Part shown: positions 28,319-37,846 of the stretch, one piece after another
Position numbering within the stretch: the first letter of the stretch is position 1
Layout of the letters: every line of letters starts with the position of its first letter
Assembly (NCBI GenBank): GCA_035559535.1
Contig: DATMBG010000021.1
Location: 162,398-226,397, forward strand
Reading direction: 5' to 3'
Length of the DNA: 64,000 nt
DNA from: Candidatus Limnocylindrales bacterium
GTDB lineage: Bacteria; Moduliflexota; Moduliflexia; Moduliflexales; JAUQPW01
Translations under genes and position numbers: made by a program
Notes under the pieces: model-generated
What the model was told of the DNA's origin: nothing
Seen by the model: the letters and a program-made list of their open reading frames with translations, nothing else
The model's database searches: none

Positions 28319-29674
28319 ATGCGTTATATACCCAACACCGACAAAGATCGTCAGGAGATGTTAAAAAAGATCGGGGTTCAATCGGTTGAAGAACTTTTTT
28401 CAGATATACCCGAGTCGATCCGATTAAAACGAAAATTGAACTTACCGGCTGCCCTGTCGGAAAAAGAACTCATAGAAGAGCTGAAAGCTCTCAGTGCACT
28501 TAATACCCCGGTAGAGGAATATATCTCCTTTTTAGGAGCTGGGGCTTATTATCACTTCATTCCCAGCCTTATCAACCATCTGGTTTCCCGCTCGGAATTT
28601 TATACGGCCTATACGCCCTATCAGCCGGAAATAAGCCAGGGTACTTTACAGGCCATCTTTGAGTACCAAACCCTTATTTGTCAGTTAACTGGCATGGAGG
28701 TGGCCAATGCCTCCATGTATGATGGCTCTACAGGTCTGGCGGAAGCCGTTCTTATGGCCCATCGAATCAACGAGCGTCCTGAAGTGATCCTTTCCACAGG
28801 GATTCACCCGGAATATCGAATGGTTTTAAAAACCTATGTAAAACATTTTGGAATCACGATTCGAGAAGTCGGTTTTACAGAAAAAGGAACGACCGATCTG
28901 GAGGTCTGCAGGAGTTTAACAAATCCAAATACCTCGGCGGTCGTCGTCCAATATCCTAACTTTTTCGGCTGCATCGAAGATCTGGCCAGGGTCTCACGTA
29001 TGGCTAAAGAGGCGGGAGCTTTATTTATCGTGGTTGTCACAGAACCCATAGCTCTAGGGATTCTCAAAGCCCCTGGAGATTTTGGAGCCGATATTGTTGT
29101 AGGGGAGGGTCAATCCCTGGGTAATCCCCTCAATTTTGGAGGTCCCTATGTGGGTTTTTTTGCCGTTCGACAGGAATATCTCCGGAAGATGCCGGGGCGA
29201 CTGGCCGGGGAAACAACCGATTTGGAAGGAAAGCGCGGCTACGTCCTGACCCTGTCCACCCGAGAACAACACATTCGGCGGGAGAAGGCCACCTCTAATA
29301 TCTGTACTAATGAAGCCCTCTGTGCCCTGATAAATACCATCTATCTGTGCACATTGGGAAAACAAGGAATTCGAGAACTTGCCATTCAAAACCTTCAAAA
29401 GGCCCATTATGCCAGGCAGACTTTGGGTCAACTGAAGGGTTATAAACTCTTATTCGATGGGCCTGTTTTTAATGAATTTGTAATCCAGACCCCCCGACCC
29501 CTGCCGGAAATAAACCAGATCCTGCTGGAAAACAAGATTATCGGAGGGCTGGACCTGAGCAGATTTTACCCGGAACTCACGAACTGCATGCTGGTCTGTG
29601 TAACCGAGAATCATTCAAAAGGACACATAGATAACTTAGTGGAGGTCCTTAAAAAATTAACCCTTACCCCTTAA
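28319..29674 (+). CDS. gcvPA: Glycine dehydrogenase (decarboxylating) subunit 1
   Basis: 451-residue N-terminal-half subunit of the two-chain P protein, which decarboxylates glycine and passes the aminomethyl group to H protein. Typical segments are MRYIPNTDKDRQEML, FLGAGAYYHFIPSLI, FYTAYTPYQPEISQGTLQA, YDGSTGLAEA and TREQHIRREKATSNICTNEA. The frame is open a further 28 codons upstream, but that part translates the intergenic repeat, and family members begin MRYIPNT. It has no PLP lysine of its own, as usual; that lies in gcvPB, 47 bases downstream. Confidence 0.96.
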   Translation: MRYIPNTDKDRQEMLKKIGVQSVEELFSDIPESIRLKRKLNLPAALSEKELIEELKALSALNTPVEEYISFLGAGAYYHFIPSLINHLVSRSEFYTAYTPYQPEISQGTLQAIFEYQTLICQLTGMEVANASMYDGSTGLAEAVLMAHRINERPEVILSTGIHPEYRMVLKTYVKHFGITIREVGFTEKGTTDLEVCRSLTNPNTSAVVVQYPNFFGCIEDLARVSRMAKEAGALFIVVVTEPIALGILKAPGDFGADIVVGEGQSLGNPLNFGGPYVGFFAVRQEYLRKMPGRLAGETTDLEGKRGYVLTLSTREQHIRREKATSNICTNEALCALINTIYLCTLGKQGIRELAIQNLQKAHYARQTLGQLKGYKLLFDGPVFNEFVIQTPRPLPEINQILLENKIIGGLDLSRFYPELTNCMLVCVTENHSKGHIDNLVEVLKKLTLTP

Positions 29675-29721
29675 CCATCGAGTTAGATATCGTTAACGGA
29701 TAACTAGATGGTTAACAACCC

Positions 29722-31290
29722 ATGCCCATGAAAGAGACGGTTGGGACCAAAGGCCTTATTTACAATGAGGATGTGATTTTTGAAAAGAGTGTAGAAGGTA
29801 GAAAAGCCTATTCACTTCCGGCTTTGGATGTACCGGAAGTGGAGGTCCGGCAACTTATCCCAGAGGAGTATATACGCGAGGAGGTTTCGGGATTTCCCGA
29901 GGTCAGTGAGGTAGATGTCATCCGACATTTTGTCCGGTTATCCCAATGGAATTACGCCATTGACGTGGGATTTTATCCTCTGGGTTCCTGCACCATGAAG
30001 TATAATCCCAAGGTCCATGAGGATATCGCCCGACTCCCCGGGTTTGCGCAGATCCATCCGTATCAGCCGGAGGAGTTAGCCCAGGGGGCCATTCGTCTCA
30101 TGTACGAGCTGGAAAAGTATCTTTGCGAAATCAGTGGAATGGATCGGGTTTCCTTACAACCTGCCGCAGGAGCCCATGGAGAGTTGACCGGGCTCATGAT
30201 GATTCGGGCTTATTTAACTTCCCAGGGAAATCCGCGCAAGAAGGTTATTATTCCCGATTCGGCCCATGGAACCAATCCGGCCAGTTCAACCCTTTGCGGT
30301 TATGAGGTCATCTCGTTAAAATCTAACGACCGGGGCTGTATAGACCCCGATCTTCTTAAAAAGGTTATGAACGAAGAGGTGGCCGCAATTATGCTTACCA
30401 ATCCCAATACCCTGGGGCTGTTCGAAGAACATATTCTGGAAATAGCCCGGATCGTTCATGAGAAGGGGGGACTGGTTTACGGTGATGGGGCCAATCTGAA
30501 TGCCTTATTAGGCATGGCCCGCCCGGGAGATATGGGAATCGATGTCATCCAGTTTAACCTTCACAAAACTTTTACCACTCCCCACGGAGGAGGAGGCCCC
30601 GGAGCCGGTCCGGTTGGGATCAAATCTCACCTGGTTCCGTTTATGCCTGTTCCTACACCGGAACGTAGAGAAAAAACCGAGGAAGAGAAAAGAACGTATG
30701 GGGGTATGGGAGGGAGTACGGGCGACCGGCCGGTCGCCCGTACTCCCTATTTCTATTATCTGGATTACAACCGGCCCCAGTCTATTGGAAAAGTACGGGC
30801 CTTCTATGGAAATTTTGGAATGATGGTTCGGGCCTATTGTTACATACGAACGATGGGAGCTGAGGGCCTTAAACAGGTCTCGGAAAATGCGGTTATCAAT
30901 GCCAACTATATCCTGAGTCAACTCCGAGACGTATACCACCTTCCCTACGACCGATATTGTAAGCACGAGTGTGTTTTTTCAGACAAATATCAACTAAAAA
31001 ATGATGTTAAAACCCTGGATATTGCTAAACGTTTGATGGATTATGGATTTCATCCTCCGACCATTTACTTTCCGCTTATCGTTCATGGAGCTTTGATGAT
31101 TGAACCTACAGAAACCGAAAGTAAAGAGACTCTAGATCGGTTCATTGAGGCCATGCGAGCCATTGCAAAAGAAGCTGAGGAAAAACCCGAGGTTGTTCGC
31201 AGTGCTCCTCACCTTCCGAAGGTCCGACGTTTAGACGAGACAACCGCCGCAAGAAAACCCAAACTTCGTTGGAAAAAAGAGGTAGGGTAA
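29722..31290 (+). CDS. gcvPB: Glycine dehydrogenase (decarboxylating) subunit 2 with repeat-derived insert
   Basis: 522-residue PLP-binding subunit of the P protein. The Schiff-base lysine is Lys282 in [20 protein letters not shown], and [11 protein letters not shown] and [10 protein letters not shown] are typical. Relatives go almost directly from the HLVPFMPVP region to (Y/F)xLDYxRPxSIGxVRAFYGN. Here about 20-25 extra residues (roughly 320-343, containing [16 protein letters not shown]) intervene, encoded by a 36-base perfect palindrome at 30712-30747 with flanking GGTATGGG sequence. The frame stays open, so a functional enzyme with a surface insert is likely. The stop codon lies inside a second palindrome (31281-31310). 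Confidence 0.95.
   Translation: MPMKETVGTKGLIYNEDVIFEKSVEGRKAYSLPALDVPEVEVRQLIPEEYIREEVSGFPEVSEVDVIRHFVRLSQWNYAIDVGFYPLGSCTMKYNPKVHEDIARLPGFAQIHPYQPEELAQGAIRLMYELEKYLCEISGMDRVSLQPAAGAHGELTGLMMIRAYLTSQGNPRKKVIIPDSAHGTNPASSTLCGYEVISLKSNDRGCIDPDLLKKVMNEEVAAIMLTNPNTLGLFEEHILEIARIVHEKGGLVYGDGANLNALLGMARPGDMGIDVIQFNLHKTFTTPHGGGGPGAGPVGIKSHLVPFMPVPTPERREKTEEEKRTYGGMGGSTGDRPVARTPYFYYLDYNRPQSIGKVRAFYGNFGMMVRAYCYIRTMGAEGLKQVSENAVINANYILSQLRDVYHLPYDRYCKHECVFSDKYQLKNDVKTLDIAKRLMDYGFHPPTIYFPLIVHGALMIEPTETESKETLDRFIEAMRAIAKEAEEKPEVVRSAPHLPKVRRLDETTAARKPKLRWKKEVG
30712..30747. repeat. Palindrome inserted in frame inside gcvPB
   Basis: 36-base perfect palindrome: GGGAGTACGGGCGACCGG followed by its exact complement. 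The core matches the GTAGGGGC family and its neighbour at 28193. It encodes [11 protein letters not shown] within gcvPB, in a region where relatives have only a short loop. The upstream GGGGGTATGGGAG also occurs next to the intergenic copy at 28.2 kb. Confidence 0.92.
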
Positions 31291-31310
31291 GACGGCCGTC
31301 TTACCCTACC
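31281..31310. repeat. Perfect 30-bp palindrome at the gcvPB stop codon
   Basis: GGTAGGGTAAGACGG followed by its exact complement. The TAA stop of gcvPB (31288-31290) lies in the left arm. There is no T-run after it, so a role in termination is possible but not typical; it may instead protect the mRNA end. Confidence 0.85.
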
Positions 31311-31318
31311 TACCTATG

Positions 31319-31447
31319 ACCCGTTGTCCGTTGCTGATAACAGACCGACCCGGGCCTTATTAAATTGAGTTTGGGGTTTATGTGTCCTGCAGGGGGCACG
31401 AAAGTAAGATCAGGCCCGAGAGGGTCAGGGTTATACACAACGGACCA
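31319..31447. repeat. CCGTTGTCCGTTG-type inverted repeat spacer
   Basis: The gap before dctP starts with CCGTTGTCCGTTGCTG and ends with CACAACGGACC, a pair of complementary ends. Similar ends occur at 34338-34406, 35093-35150 and 42994-43101. No gene is present. Confidence 0.55.
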
Positions 31448-31461
31448 GGGGCACGAATACT

Positions 31462-32502
31462 ATGGAGACCGAAAAAATTTCTTTGTTAAATCGTCGTGAG
31501 TTCTTTAAAATAGCTTTCATAGCTACCGGAGCGATTCCTTTATCTTCCTTACTTGGATTTAAGAAGTCTAAAGCCTTTGGAGCAGACAAGCAAATTTTAG
31601 CACGATTGGCCCACTCCCTTGCGGTGGGGGATCCCCAGCATACTGCATTGGTCAGTATGGCCGATAAGATCAAAGAGCGGACCCAGGGGAATTTTACGAT
31701 TCAGGTAGTTCCTGCCGGACAATTAGGGGCCGAGATCGATGCCGCAGAATCAACCGCTATTGGAGCCATTGAAATGACCGTTGTGAGTCCGGCCGGATTG
31801 GGGACCTTCCAACCCCAATTTGCCATCTTCAGCCATCCTTACCTTTGGAAGGATTGGGACGAAGCCAAAAGAGTTCTCCACGGACCCTTTGTAAAGAACA
31901 TGGAAGACCAACTGGTTAATTCAAAGGGACTGCAGGTAATAGATTACTGGTATTTTGGCTGGCGTCACGTATTTACGCGAAATAAACCCATCAATTCCCT
32001 GGCAGATATGAAAGGGTTAAAAATTCGGGTCTCTAAAAACCGCATGTTCACCGAGACCTTTAAAGCCCTGGGAGCCAATCCGACCCCTATGGACTGGCCT
32101 GAAGTCTATCAAGGTCTCCAGCAAGGAGTCGTAGATGGTGCAGAAGCTCCCCTCCCCTCCCTTTATGCCTCTAAATTATACGAGGTGACCAAGTATCTTG
32201 CACTTACTTATCATATGCTCCAGGCCAATATTCTGCTGGCAAACCACACCTGGCTTACAGGACTCCCGGAGGAATATCAGAAGATCCTGAAAGAAGAAGC
32301 CTTGAATGCTGCGGAATACATGCGAGAGCTCACCCAAAAACAAGAACAGGAGTATGCAGTAAAGCTTAAAGAGCTCGGCATGATTTTTTCAGAACCTAAC
32401 CTGGATGAATTTCGCAAGGCCACAGCAGAGGTATATAAAGCCTTTGAAAAAAGTTGGGGAACCGATCTGTATCCGAAACTGCAGGCTGCAAAACAGGCTT
32501 AG
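31462..32502 (+). CDS. dctP: TRAP transporter solute-binding protein (DctP family), Tat-exported
   Basis: 346-residue periplasmic binding protein for a carboxylate or similar acid. The N terminus LNRREFFKIAFIATGA has the twin-arginine pattern, so it is probably folded before export. The mature part shows FTIQVVPAGQLGAEIDAAES, LKIRVSKNRMFTETFKALG with the conserved carboxylate-binding Arg, and GLQQGVVDGAEAPLPSL. It lies 19 bases upstream of a fused DctQ-DctM membrane gene with which it forms a three-part TRAP system. The ligand cannot be read from the sequence. Confidence 0.93.
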   Translation: METEKISLLNRREFFKIAFIATGAIPLSSLLGFKKSKAFGADKQILARLAHSLAVGDPQHTALVSMADKIKERTQGNFTIQVVPAGQLGAEIDAAESTAIGAIEMTVVSPAGLGTFQPQFAIFSHPYLWKDWDEAKRVLHGPFVKNMEDQLVNSKGLQVIDYWYFGWRHVFTRNKPINSLADMKGLKIRVSKNRMFTETFKALGANPTPMDWPEVYQGLQQGVVDGAEAPLPSLYASKLYEVTKYLALTYHMLQANILLANHTWLTGLPEEYQKILKEEALNAAEYMRELTQKQEQEYAVKLKELGMIFSEPNLDEFRKATAEVYKAFEKSWGTDLYPKLQAAKQA

Positions 32503-32521
32503 TACAGGCAGGGAGGCAGGA

Positions 32522-34333
32522 ATGAAACGTTTATTGGAATGGTTTGCCGGTTTAATTCTGGCAACAGAATTTGTAGTGGTCTTTTTAGGGGTTTTTTTTC
32601 GTTATGTGTTAAATAATCCCCTAACCTGGTCGGAAGAAATCGCCCGCCTGCTCTTGGTCTGGTTGACCTTCATGGGAGGTGCCGTAGCCTTCTTTCACAA
32701 ACAACACATTGGGGTTGCGATTGTTTATCGTCGGTTTTCCCACAAGGCTCAACAAACCTTGGATATTGTCGGACAGTTCATCCTGATCTTCTTTTTTGCC
32801 TTTCTTTTCCGCTGGAGTGTAGAACTGGTCCAGCGACGTTGGGACGAGCCATCCCCAGCCGTAGGATTCTCCCAGAGCTTTTTCATGTTACCCCTCTCAA
32901 TAGGAGTTCTGGCTATGATTATCTCCCTTCTTTTCCAGCTTTTCCGTCTCCCGGCTCGAGAAATCTTACGCGGAGGAGGGATTATTTTACTGCTGGGTCT
33001 GGGGGTCGGCGGTTTAGGGTATGGACTTAAGGGATTTATCCTGAGTTTGAATCCTCTGCTTGTGCTTCTGACCGGATTTATTATCCTGCTGGTTATTAAC
33101 ACGCCCATTGCTTTCTCGCTAGGTTTATCGGCACTGAGCTACCTGGTACTCGATGGAAAGGTTCCTCTCACAATTATGCCCCAAAGAATGGTGGTTGGGG
33201 TGGATTCCTTTGTTCTCCTGGCCGTCCCCCTGTTCATTGTGGCCGGAGCTTTGATGGAGACGGGAGGTATTTCTCAACGTCTGGTTAACTTTGCCATAAG
33301 CCTGGTCGGGCACATTCGAGGGGGGCTGGCCATGGTTGTGGTGATCTCGGAGATTTTGTTCTCCGGTATTTCGGGATCCACCACCGCAGATGTGGCCGCA
33401 GTCGGTTCTTTACTTATTCCGGCCATGATTCGGGCCGGTTATACCCAGGCAGAAGCCGCCTCCATTGTGAGTGCCTCTGCAGCTATGGGTATTTTGGTTC
33501 CTCCCTGCATCCATATGGTCGTCCTGGGAACCCTGGTTAATGTCTCGGTGGCCGCGCTCTTTCTCGGAGGGTTTATTCCCGCCTTTGTCCTGGCTGCTTC
33601 ATTGATGGGACTTATTTACTTCAAAGCCCGCAGAGGAAAATGGGCCAGTACCCCACGTACTTCCTGGAAACAGTTGGGTAAGACTTTTCTTCATGCAATC
33701 ATCCCCCTGATGACCCCGGTGATTATCTTTGGAGGGATTTTTACAGGAATTGTAACCGTTACAGAGGCCGCTGTGATCGCTGTTGCCTATGCCCTCATCG
33801 TAGGGCTCCTCATCTATCGAGAAATAAAGTTTCGGGATCTTCCCAGAATCTTCATCGAAAGCGCCACTACCAGCGGAATGGCTCTGTGGCTGGTTACAAC
33901 GGCTACTATTTTCTCTTGGGTTATGGTCCGACAACAGGTTCCTCAATTGATCGTCGGTTGGATTACCAGTATCTCTTCAGGATCCTGGTTTTTTCTGGCT
34001 TTTACCGTTGTACTCTATCTGATTTTCAGCGGACTTCTTGAGGGACTTCCTTCTTTACTGATTTTAGCCCCCATCCTCTATCCGGTAGCCCTCCAATTTC
34101 ATATCGATCCCATCCACTTTGGAATTATCTCCATTGCGGCCCTGGGAATCGGTTTCTTTATGCCCCCTATCGGTCTTGGACTCTTTTTGTCCTGCAGCAT
34201 CGCCAAAGCTAATATCGGAGAGACTGCCAAAACCTTTGCCCCTTACATGCTGGTCTTAATCCTGACTTTATTGGGGATTGCCTTTTTAGAACCCCTCTCG
34301 TTGTTTATACCCAGATGGTTTGGATTTAATTAA
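32522..34333 (+). CDS. dctQM: Fused TRAP transporter permease DctQM
   Basis: 603-residue inner-membrane protein joining the small DctQ subunit (about residues 1-165; four spans, FRYVLNNPLTWSEEIARLLLVWLTF) and the large DctM subunit (about 175-600; GSTTADVAAVGSLLIPAMIR, ASAAMGILVPPC, FFMPPIGLGLFLSC). It uses a sodium or proton gradient to import the acid bound by the upstream protein. The frame is open 39 codons further upstream inside dctP, but AGGGAGG shortly before this ATG and the family start MKRLLEWFAG decide it. Confidence 0.93.
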   Translation: MKRLLEWFAGLILATEFVVVFLGVFFRYVLNNPLTWSEEIARLLLVWLTFMGGAVAFFHKQHIGVAIVYRRFSHKAQQTLDIVGQFILIFFFAFLFRWSVELVQRRWDEPSPAVGFSQSFFMLPLSIGVLAMIISLLFQLFRLPAREILRGGGIILLLGLGVGGLGYGLKGFILSLNPLLVLLTGFIILLVINTPIAFSLGLSALSYLVLDGKVPLTIMPQRMVVGVDSFVLLAVPLFIVAGALMETGGISQRLVNFAISLVGHIRGGLAMVVVISEILFSGISGSTTADVAAVGSLLIPAMIRAGYTQAEAASIVSASAAMGILVPPCIHMVVLGTLVNVSVAALFLGGFIPAFVLAASLMGLIYFKARRGKWASTPRTSWKQLGKTFLHAIIPLMTPVIIFGGIFTGIVTVTEAAVIAVAYALIVGLLIYREIKFRDLPRIFIESATTSGMALWLVTTATIFSWVMVRQQVPQLIVGWITSISSGSWFFLAFTVVLYLIFSGLLEGLPSLLILAPILYPVALQFHIDPIHFGIISIAALGIGFFMPPIGLGLFLSCSIAKANIGETAKTFAPYMLVLILTLLGIAFLEPLSLFIPRWFGFN

Positions 34334-34412
34334 ATAAGGTCCGTTGCCTGTGGCCCCGGGAGTCCTTTGGGTTTAAGGCCGGGACTAAAAATACAAGCAA
34401 CGGACCCTATTT
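34332..34412. terminator. Hairpin between convergent dctQM and tlpA-like genes
   Basis: 16-base arms (AAATAAGGTCCGTTGC and GCAACGGACCCTATTT) with one wobble position. They overlap both stop codons and are placed to act as a shared bidirectional terminator. The outer motif GTCCGTTG also belongs to the dispersed CCGTTG spacer family. Confidence 0.6.
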
Positions 34413-34961
34413 AAGAAGATTTTTAACCAGCTTCCTGGCGTCCTCGCTGGCCCAATCCCTATCGCCTAAGGTCCATCCGATAAGAAATCCCTCCTTGTCG
34501 ATTAAATAAGAGGTTGGTAAACCCCTTACCCCATAGTCTTTGGTTGTTTTTCCCTCTGAATCCAGAAGGATCGGAAAAGACACCTTTGTCTCTTCCAAAA
34601 AGGCCTTGATCTTATCTAAAGTTTCCTGGTAATCGATGGCTAGAACAACCAGGCCTTCATCTTTAAATTCCTGATAAAGTGTATCTATGGCGGGCATCTC
34701 TTTACGACAGGGAATACACCAGGTAGCCCAGAAGTTTAAGAGAACCACTTTACCCACAAAACTGGACAGACTTACCTCCTGACCCTCCAGGTTTTTCAGG
34801 GTAAAATCCGGAGCTTTTTTCTTTTCCTTGTATTTTGTAACCTCTAAGGCCTTCATCGGGTCATTGGCAGCAGAAAGCCAGGCAGAGAAAAACAGAACAG
34901 TTATTAAATTATACATGACCATCAACATTTTAGGCGATTTTTTACAAGCTTTCCTTGACAT
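34407..34961 (-). CDS. TlpA/ResA-like thiol-disulfide oxidoreductase
   Basis: 184-residue exported thioredoxin-fold protein. A signal anchor (MLMVMYNLITVLFFSAWLSA, about 12-31) leads to the TlpA-type domain with active site WCIPC (Cys82, Cys85) and the cis-proline loop GLPTSYLI. KKAPDFTLKNLEGQEV and VLLNFWATW are typical of the ResA/TlpA group, which keeps periplasmic thiols reduced, often for cytochrome c assembly. GAAGGAG before the ATG supports the start. It is a single gene, convergent with the TRAP genes and divergent from the radical SAM gene. Confidence 0.9.
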   Translation of the reverse strand: MSRKACKKSPKMLMVMYNLITVLFFSAWLSAANDPMKALEVTKYKEKKKAPDFTLKNLEGQEVSLSSFVGKVVLLNFWATWCIPCRKEMPAIDTLYQEFKDEGLVVLAIDYQETLDKIKAFLEETKVSFPILLDSEGKTTKDYGVRGLPTSYLIDKEGFLIGWTLGDRDWASEDARKLVKNLLK

Positions 34962-35151
34962 GTCTTCTCCTTCTGAGATAGAGTTAATAAATCAAGCTTT
35001 TCACTTTTAACCTCCACGACAAAGGAGGGGGCCTGGATTGAATGAAATTAAGTTAATATGATAAAAGTTTTTATAAAACCCTGTCAAGAAATTTGTCCGT
35101 TATCCGTTGTAGAGCGTAACCAACAGGCAACAGACAGCGGGCAACAGAGGT

Positions 35152-36573
35152 ATGAAAGTATTACTTATTGCCATGCCGGATACCACCAGTTGCTTTGATC
35201 ACATCATGGAGGTTCCAAACCTTGGAATATGCTCCATTGCCGGAAATTTAGAGGGATGTGATGTCAAAGTTCTGGATCTTGTCCTGCATAAAAAGAAGAT
35301 CACCTCGTTTATTGAAAAAATCATGGACGATTTTGACCCGGATCTGGTCGGTCTCAGTGCCATGAGTTTTCAATACGACAGTGCACGGCGTATTGCCAGC
35401 ATCTGTAAAAGAGTTAAGGGTGAAGTTCTAACGGTTCTAGGTGGGTATCATGCCAGCTTGATGTACCAGGAAATAGGGGACAGTGATGACGGCAGGCTGT
35501 TCGATTTCATCGTCCGGGGTGAAGGGGAGATCACCTTCAACCGATTGGTTCAGGAGTTAGCTTCTGAGAAGAAAAACTTTGCCTCCATCCCCGGCCTGTC
35601 CTTCAGGCAGAACGGGATCTTTTACCATAACCCCCCGGCCCCCCTTCTCGATCTTGAGCAAATCAAACTTCCCAATCGGGATTGTCGAATACTCCAGGAT
35701 TTTGAATTCATGAAAAAGAAGTTCGACTGTGCAGAAACGTCTCGAGGATGTACTTTACCCTGCAACTTTTGCAGTATTACCAAAATGTACGGGCGATCTT
35801 TCCGACTTTACCCTATCCAACGCATTATCCAGGATCTCAAGAACTTACAAGCCCGGGGAGTTAAAGGGGTCTTTTTTGTCGATGATAATATCACCTTGAA
35901 TGTAAAACGGCTCAAAGAACTGTGTAAGGCCATGGTTCGGGAAAAGGTCAACGATCTGTATTATATCACCCAGGCTAGCGTCCCGGGTATCGCAGCAGAT
36001 CCAGAGCTGGCAGGCTGGTTAAGACAGGCCGGATTTCGTTTGGTATTCATGGGAATCGAAAGCGGAATCGAACGAAATCTAAAGGAAATGCATAAAAGAG
36101 GGGTTTTGCAAAATACCCGAAAAGCGGTTTCCCTTCTGCAAGAGCAGGATATTTGTGTATTGGGCGGCTTTATTATCGGTAATCCTCAAGACGACCGTGA
36201 AGACATCAAAAGCACTTACGATTATGCCTATGATATCGGAGTGGACCACGCCATCGTCCAGTGCATGACCCCCTATCCGAAAACCGAAGTTCGGGAAAAA
36301 CTGCTGGCACAGGGTTATATCACCAATCCCGATGATTTAACACGATACACCGGATTTATTTGTAATGTACGAACTCAATTTCTGACCACCGAAGAGTTGA
36401 AGAAATGGATGATCCTGTATGGAATAAAGCTTTACTTCAACCCGCGATATATTCTGAGAAACCGCCTCTGGTGGCATCACAAAAGGAATGCCCATCGTAT
36501 GTTGATAAATAATATCAAATTCGTGGTCGACGGATTGCGGGGAAAGTTGTTTTATTCAAGACATAGCTGGTGA
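35152..36573 (+). CDS. B12-binding-domain radical SAM protein
   Basis: 473-residue iron-sulfur enzyme with an N-terminal cobalamin-binding-like Rossmann domain (about 1-140: GICSIAGNL, LVGLSAMSFQYDSA, TVLGGYHASL) and a radical SAM barrel. The cluster motif is Cys200-x3-Cys204-x2-Cys207 in RGCTLPCNFCSI. SAM-site elements are FFVDDNITLN and FMGIESGIE. Such enzymes often methylate or rearrange lipids, hopanoids or natural products. The next gene is a geranylgeranyl-reductase-like flavoprotein, so a shared isoprenoid or lipid modification is a reasonable inference. The leader of the gene is a CAACAG-rich repeat. Confidence 0.88.
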   Translation: MKVLLIAMPDTTSCFDHIMEVPNLGICSIAGNLEGCDVKVLDLVLHKKKITSFIEKIMDDFDPDLVGLSAMSFQYDSARRIASICKRVKGEVLTVLGGYHASLMYQEIGDSDDGRLFDFIVRGEGEITFNRLVQELASEKKNFASIPGLSFRQNGIFYHNPPAPLLDLEQIKLPNRDCRILQDFEFMKKKFDCAETSRGCTLPCNFCSITKMYGRSFRLYPIQRIIQDLKNLQARGVKGVFFVDDNITLNVKRLKELCKAMVREKVNDLYYITQASVPGIAADPELAGWLRQAGFRLVFMGIESGIERNLKEMHKRGVLQNTRKAVSLLQEQDICVLGGFIIGNPQDDREDIKSTYDYAYDIGVDHAIVQCMTPYPKTEVREKLLAQGYITNPDDLTRYTGFICNVRTQFLTTEELKKWMILYGIKLYFNPRYILRNRLWWHHKRNAHRMLINNIKFVVDGLRGKLFYSRHSW

Positions 36574-36661
36574 GGGTATGGGAGGATGGAAGTGTGGAAG
36601 TGTGGGAAGATGGAAGTAAATACCCTCATACTCCCTACTCTATACCCTTACACTGATAGGC
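36574..36661 (+). repeat. Hairpin spacer between radical SAM and flavoprotein genes
   Basis: GGGTATGGGAGGATGGAAGT in the left half pairs imperfectly with ACTCCCTACTCTATACCC in the right half. It is the same kind of GGTATGGGAG spacer as between gcvT and gcvPA. Confidence 0.6.
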
Positions 36662-37825
36662 GTGTTTGACGTTATTATCGTTGGAGCCGGTCCTGCGGGG
36701 TCTGCTACGGCTACCTTTCTAGGACGGAGGGGTTATCGGGTACTTTTAGTGGATAAAGCCCGATTTCCCAGAGAAAAGGTTTGTGGAGAATTTATGAGCC
36801 CGGAGATCCCCGAAGTACTGGACCGGTTGGGTGCCCTCCCGGCCATCCGGGAAAAAAAGCCCTGGGAAACCCAGGGGATTTTTATCTCCTCCTACCAGAA
36901 ATTCCACTTTAAACTGGATTTTTCAACCTATTTTCCCCACCGGGAAGATACTTCGACCCTGGGATTTAATATGCCCCGGTTCCTCTTCGATGAGATCCTC
37001 TTCCGAAATGCTCAGGCAACCGGAATTGAAACCCTGGAAGGATTCAAAGTAACCGATCTCATCTTTCAAGGGGACCGGATCTGTGGGGTCAGGGGTATTC
37101 ACCCGACCGGGGACAAGTTAGAACTCAGATCCCGTATGGTCATCGGGGCCGGAGGAAGAAACTGTATAGTAGCCCGGCGACTTCATCTCCACAGGGGATA
37201 CTGGTGGTTAAAAAAAGTGGCTCTGATGACCTACTTCAGAGAGGTTCGTGATCCGGGAAAATATGTGGAAATGTATGTCCATCCACCGGGATACTGCGGG
37301 ATTGCACCCCTTGGAGAGGACCGGCTTAACGTTTCCCTGGTCGTAGATTGGGAGGCAATTCAAAACCGTCGTGGAGATCTCTGGGATTACCTCCTGGAAG
37401 GACTCTTCAGAAACCGTCTCGTTCGGGAAAAATTAGCCGGAGCTCGACCGGAAGGTCATCTCAAAGGCGTAGGTCCTCTGGCCTTCAAAGCAAAACGCTG
37501 CTCTTGGGACGGAGCCCTTCTGGTCGGAGATTCTGCCGGATTTATAGATCCCTTTACAGGGGAAGGCATTTATCACGCCCTGCGAAGCGGAGAACTGGCA
37601 GCCGAAGTTGTTCATGAAGCTTTTAAAGTCGGCAACTTCTCAAAGGAATTTCTACAAAGCTATGACCGTACCCGAATCCAGGAATTCCGAAAAAAATTCC
37701 GGATCTGCCACGTCCTTCAACATATTCTTTATCGCCCCTGGCTGGCTAATTTTGTGGCTCGATCCATGGCCAGGGACTCTATTCTCAAAGAATGGCTGAT
37801 TCCCTGGAAACCATCGGAGGATTAA
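36662..37825 (+). CDS. FAD-dependent geranylgeranyl-reductase-family oxidoreductase
   Basis: 387-residue flavoprotein. The N-terminal dinucleotide site is VIIVGAGPAGSATA, the second FAD contact is LLVGDSAGFIDPFTGEGIYHAL, and FPREKVCGEFMSP follows the pattern of the geranylgeranyl reductase/ChlP-like group. Such enzymes saturate or oxidise isoprenoid chains. The start is GTG. It lies 88 bases after the B12 radical SAM gene, separated only by a hairpin spacer, and ends convergent with a YceI gene. The substrate is unknown; a menaquinone, carotenoid or membrane-lipid side chain are options. Confidence 0.85.
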   Translation: MFDVIIVGAGPAGSATATFLGRRGYRVLLVDKARFPREKVCGEFMSPEIPEVLDRLGALPAIREKKPWETQGIFISSYQKFHFKLDFSTYFPHREDTSTLGFNMPRFLFDEILFRNAQATGIETLEGFKVTDLIFQGDRICGVRGIHPTGDKLELRSRMVIGAGGRNCIVARRLHLHRGYWWLKKVALMTYFREVRDPGKYVEMYVHPPGYCGIAPLGEDRLNVSLVVDWEAIQNRRGDLWDYLLEGLFRNRLVREKLAGARPEGHLKGVGPLAFKAKRCSWDGALLVGDSAGFIDPFTGEGIYHALRSGELAAEVVHEAFKVGNFSKEFLQSYDRTRIQEFRKKFRICHVLQHILYRPWLANFVARSMARDSILKEWLIPWKPSED

Positions 37826-37846
37826 AACCCGACCCTTCCTTCAAAA

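Noticed and set aside
32405..32521. Extended N-terminus of DctQM overlapping dctP
   Set aside because: The extra 39 codons are the dctP end in another frame; AGGGAGG and the family start fix the ATG at 32522.
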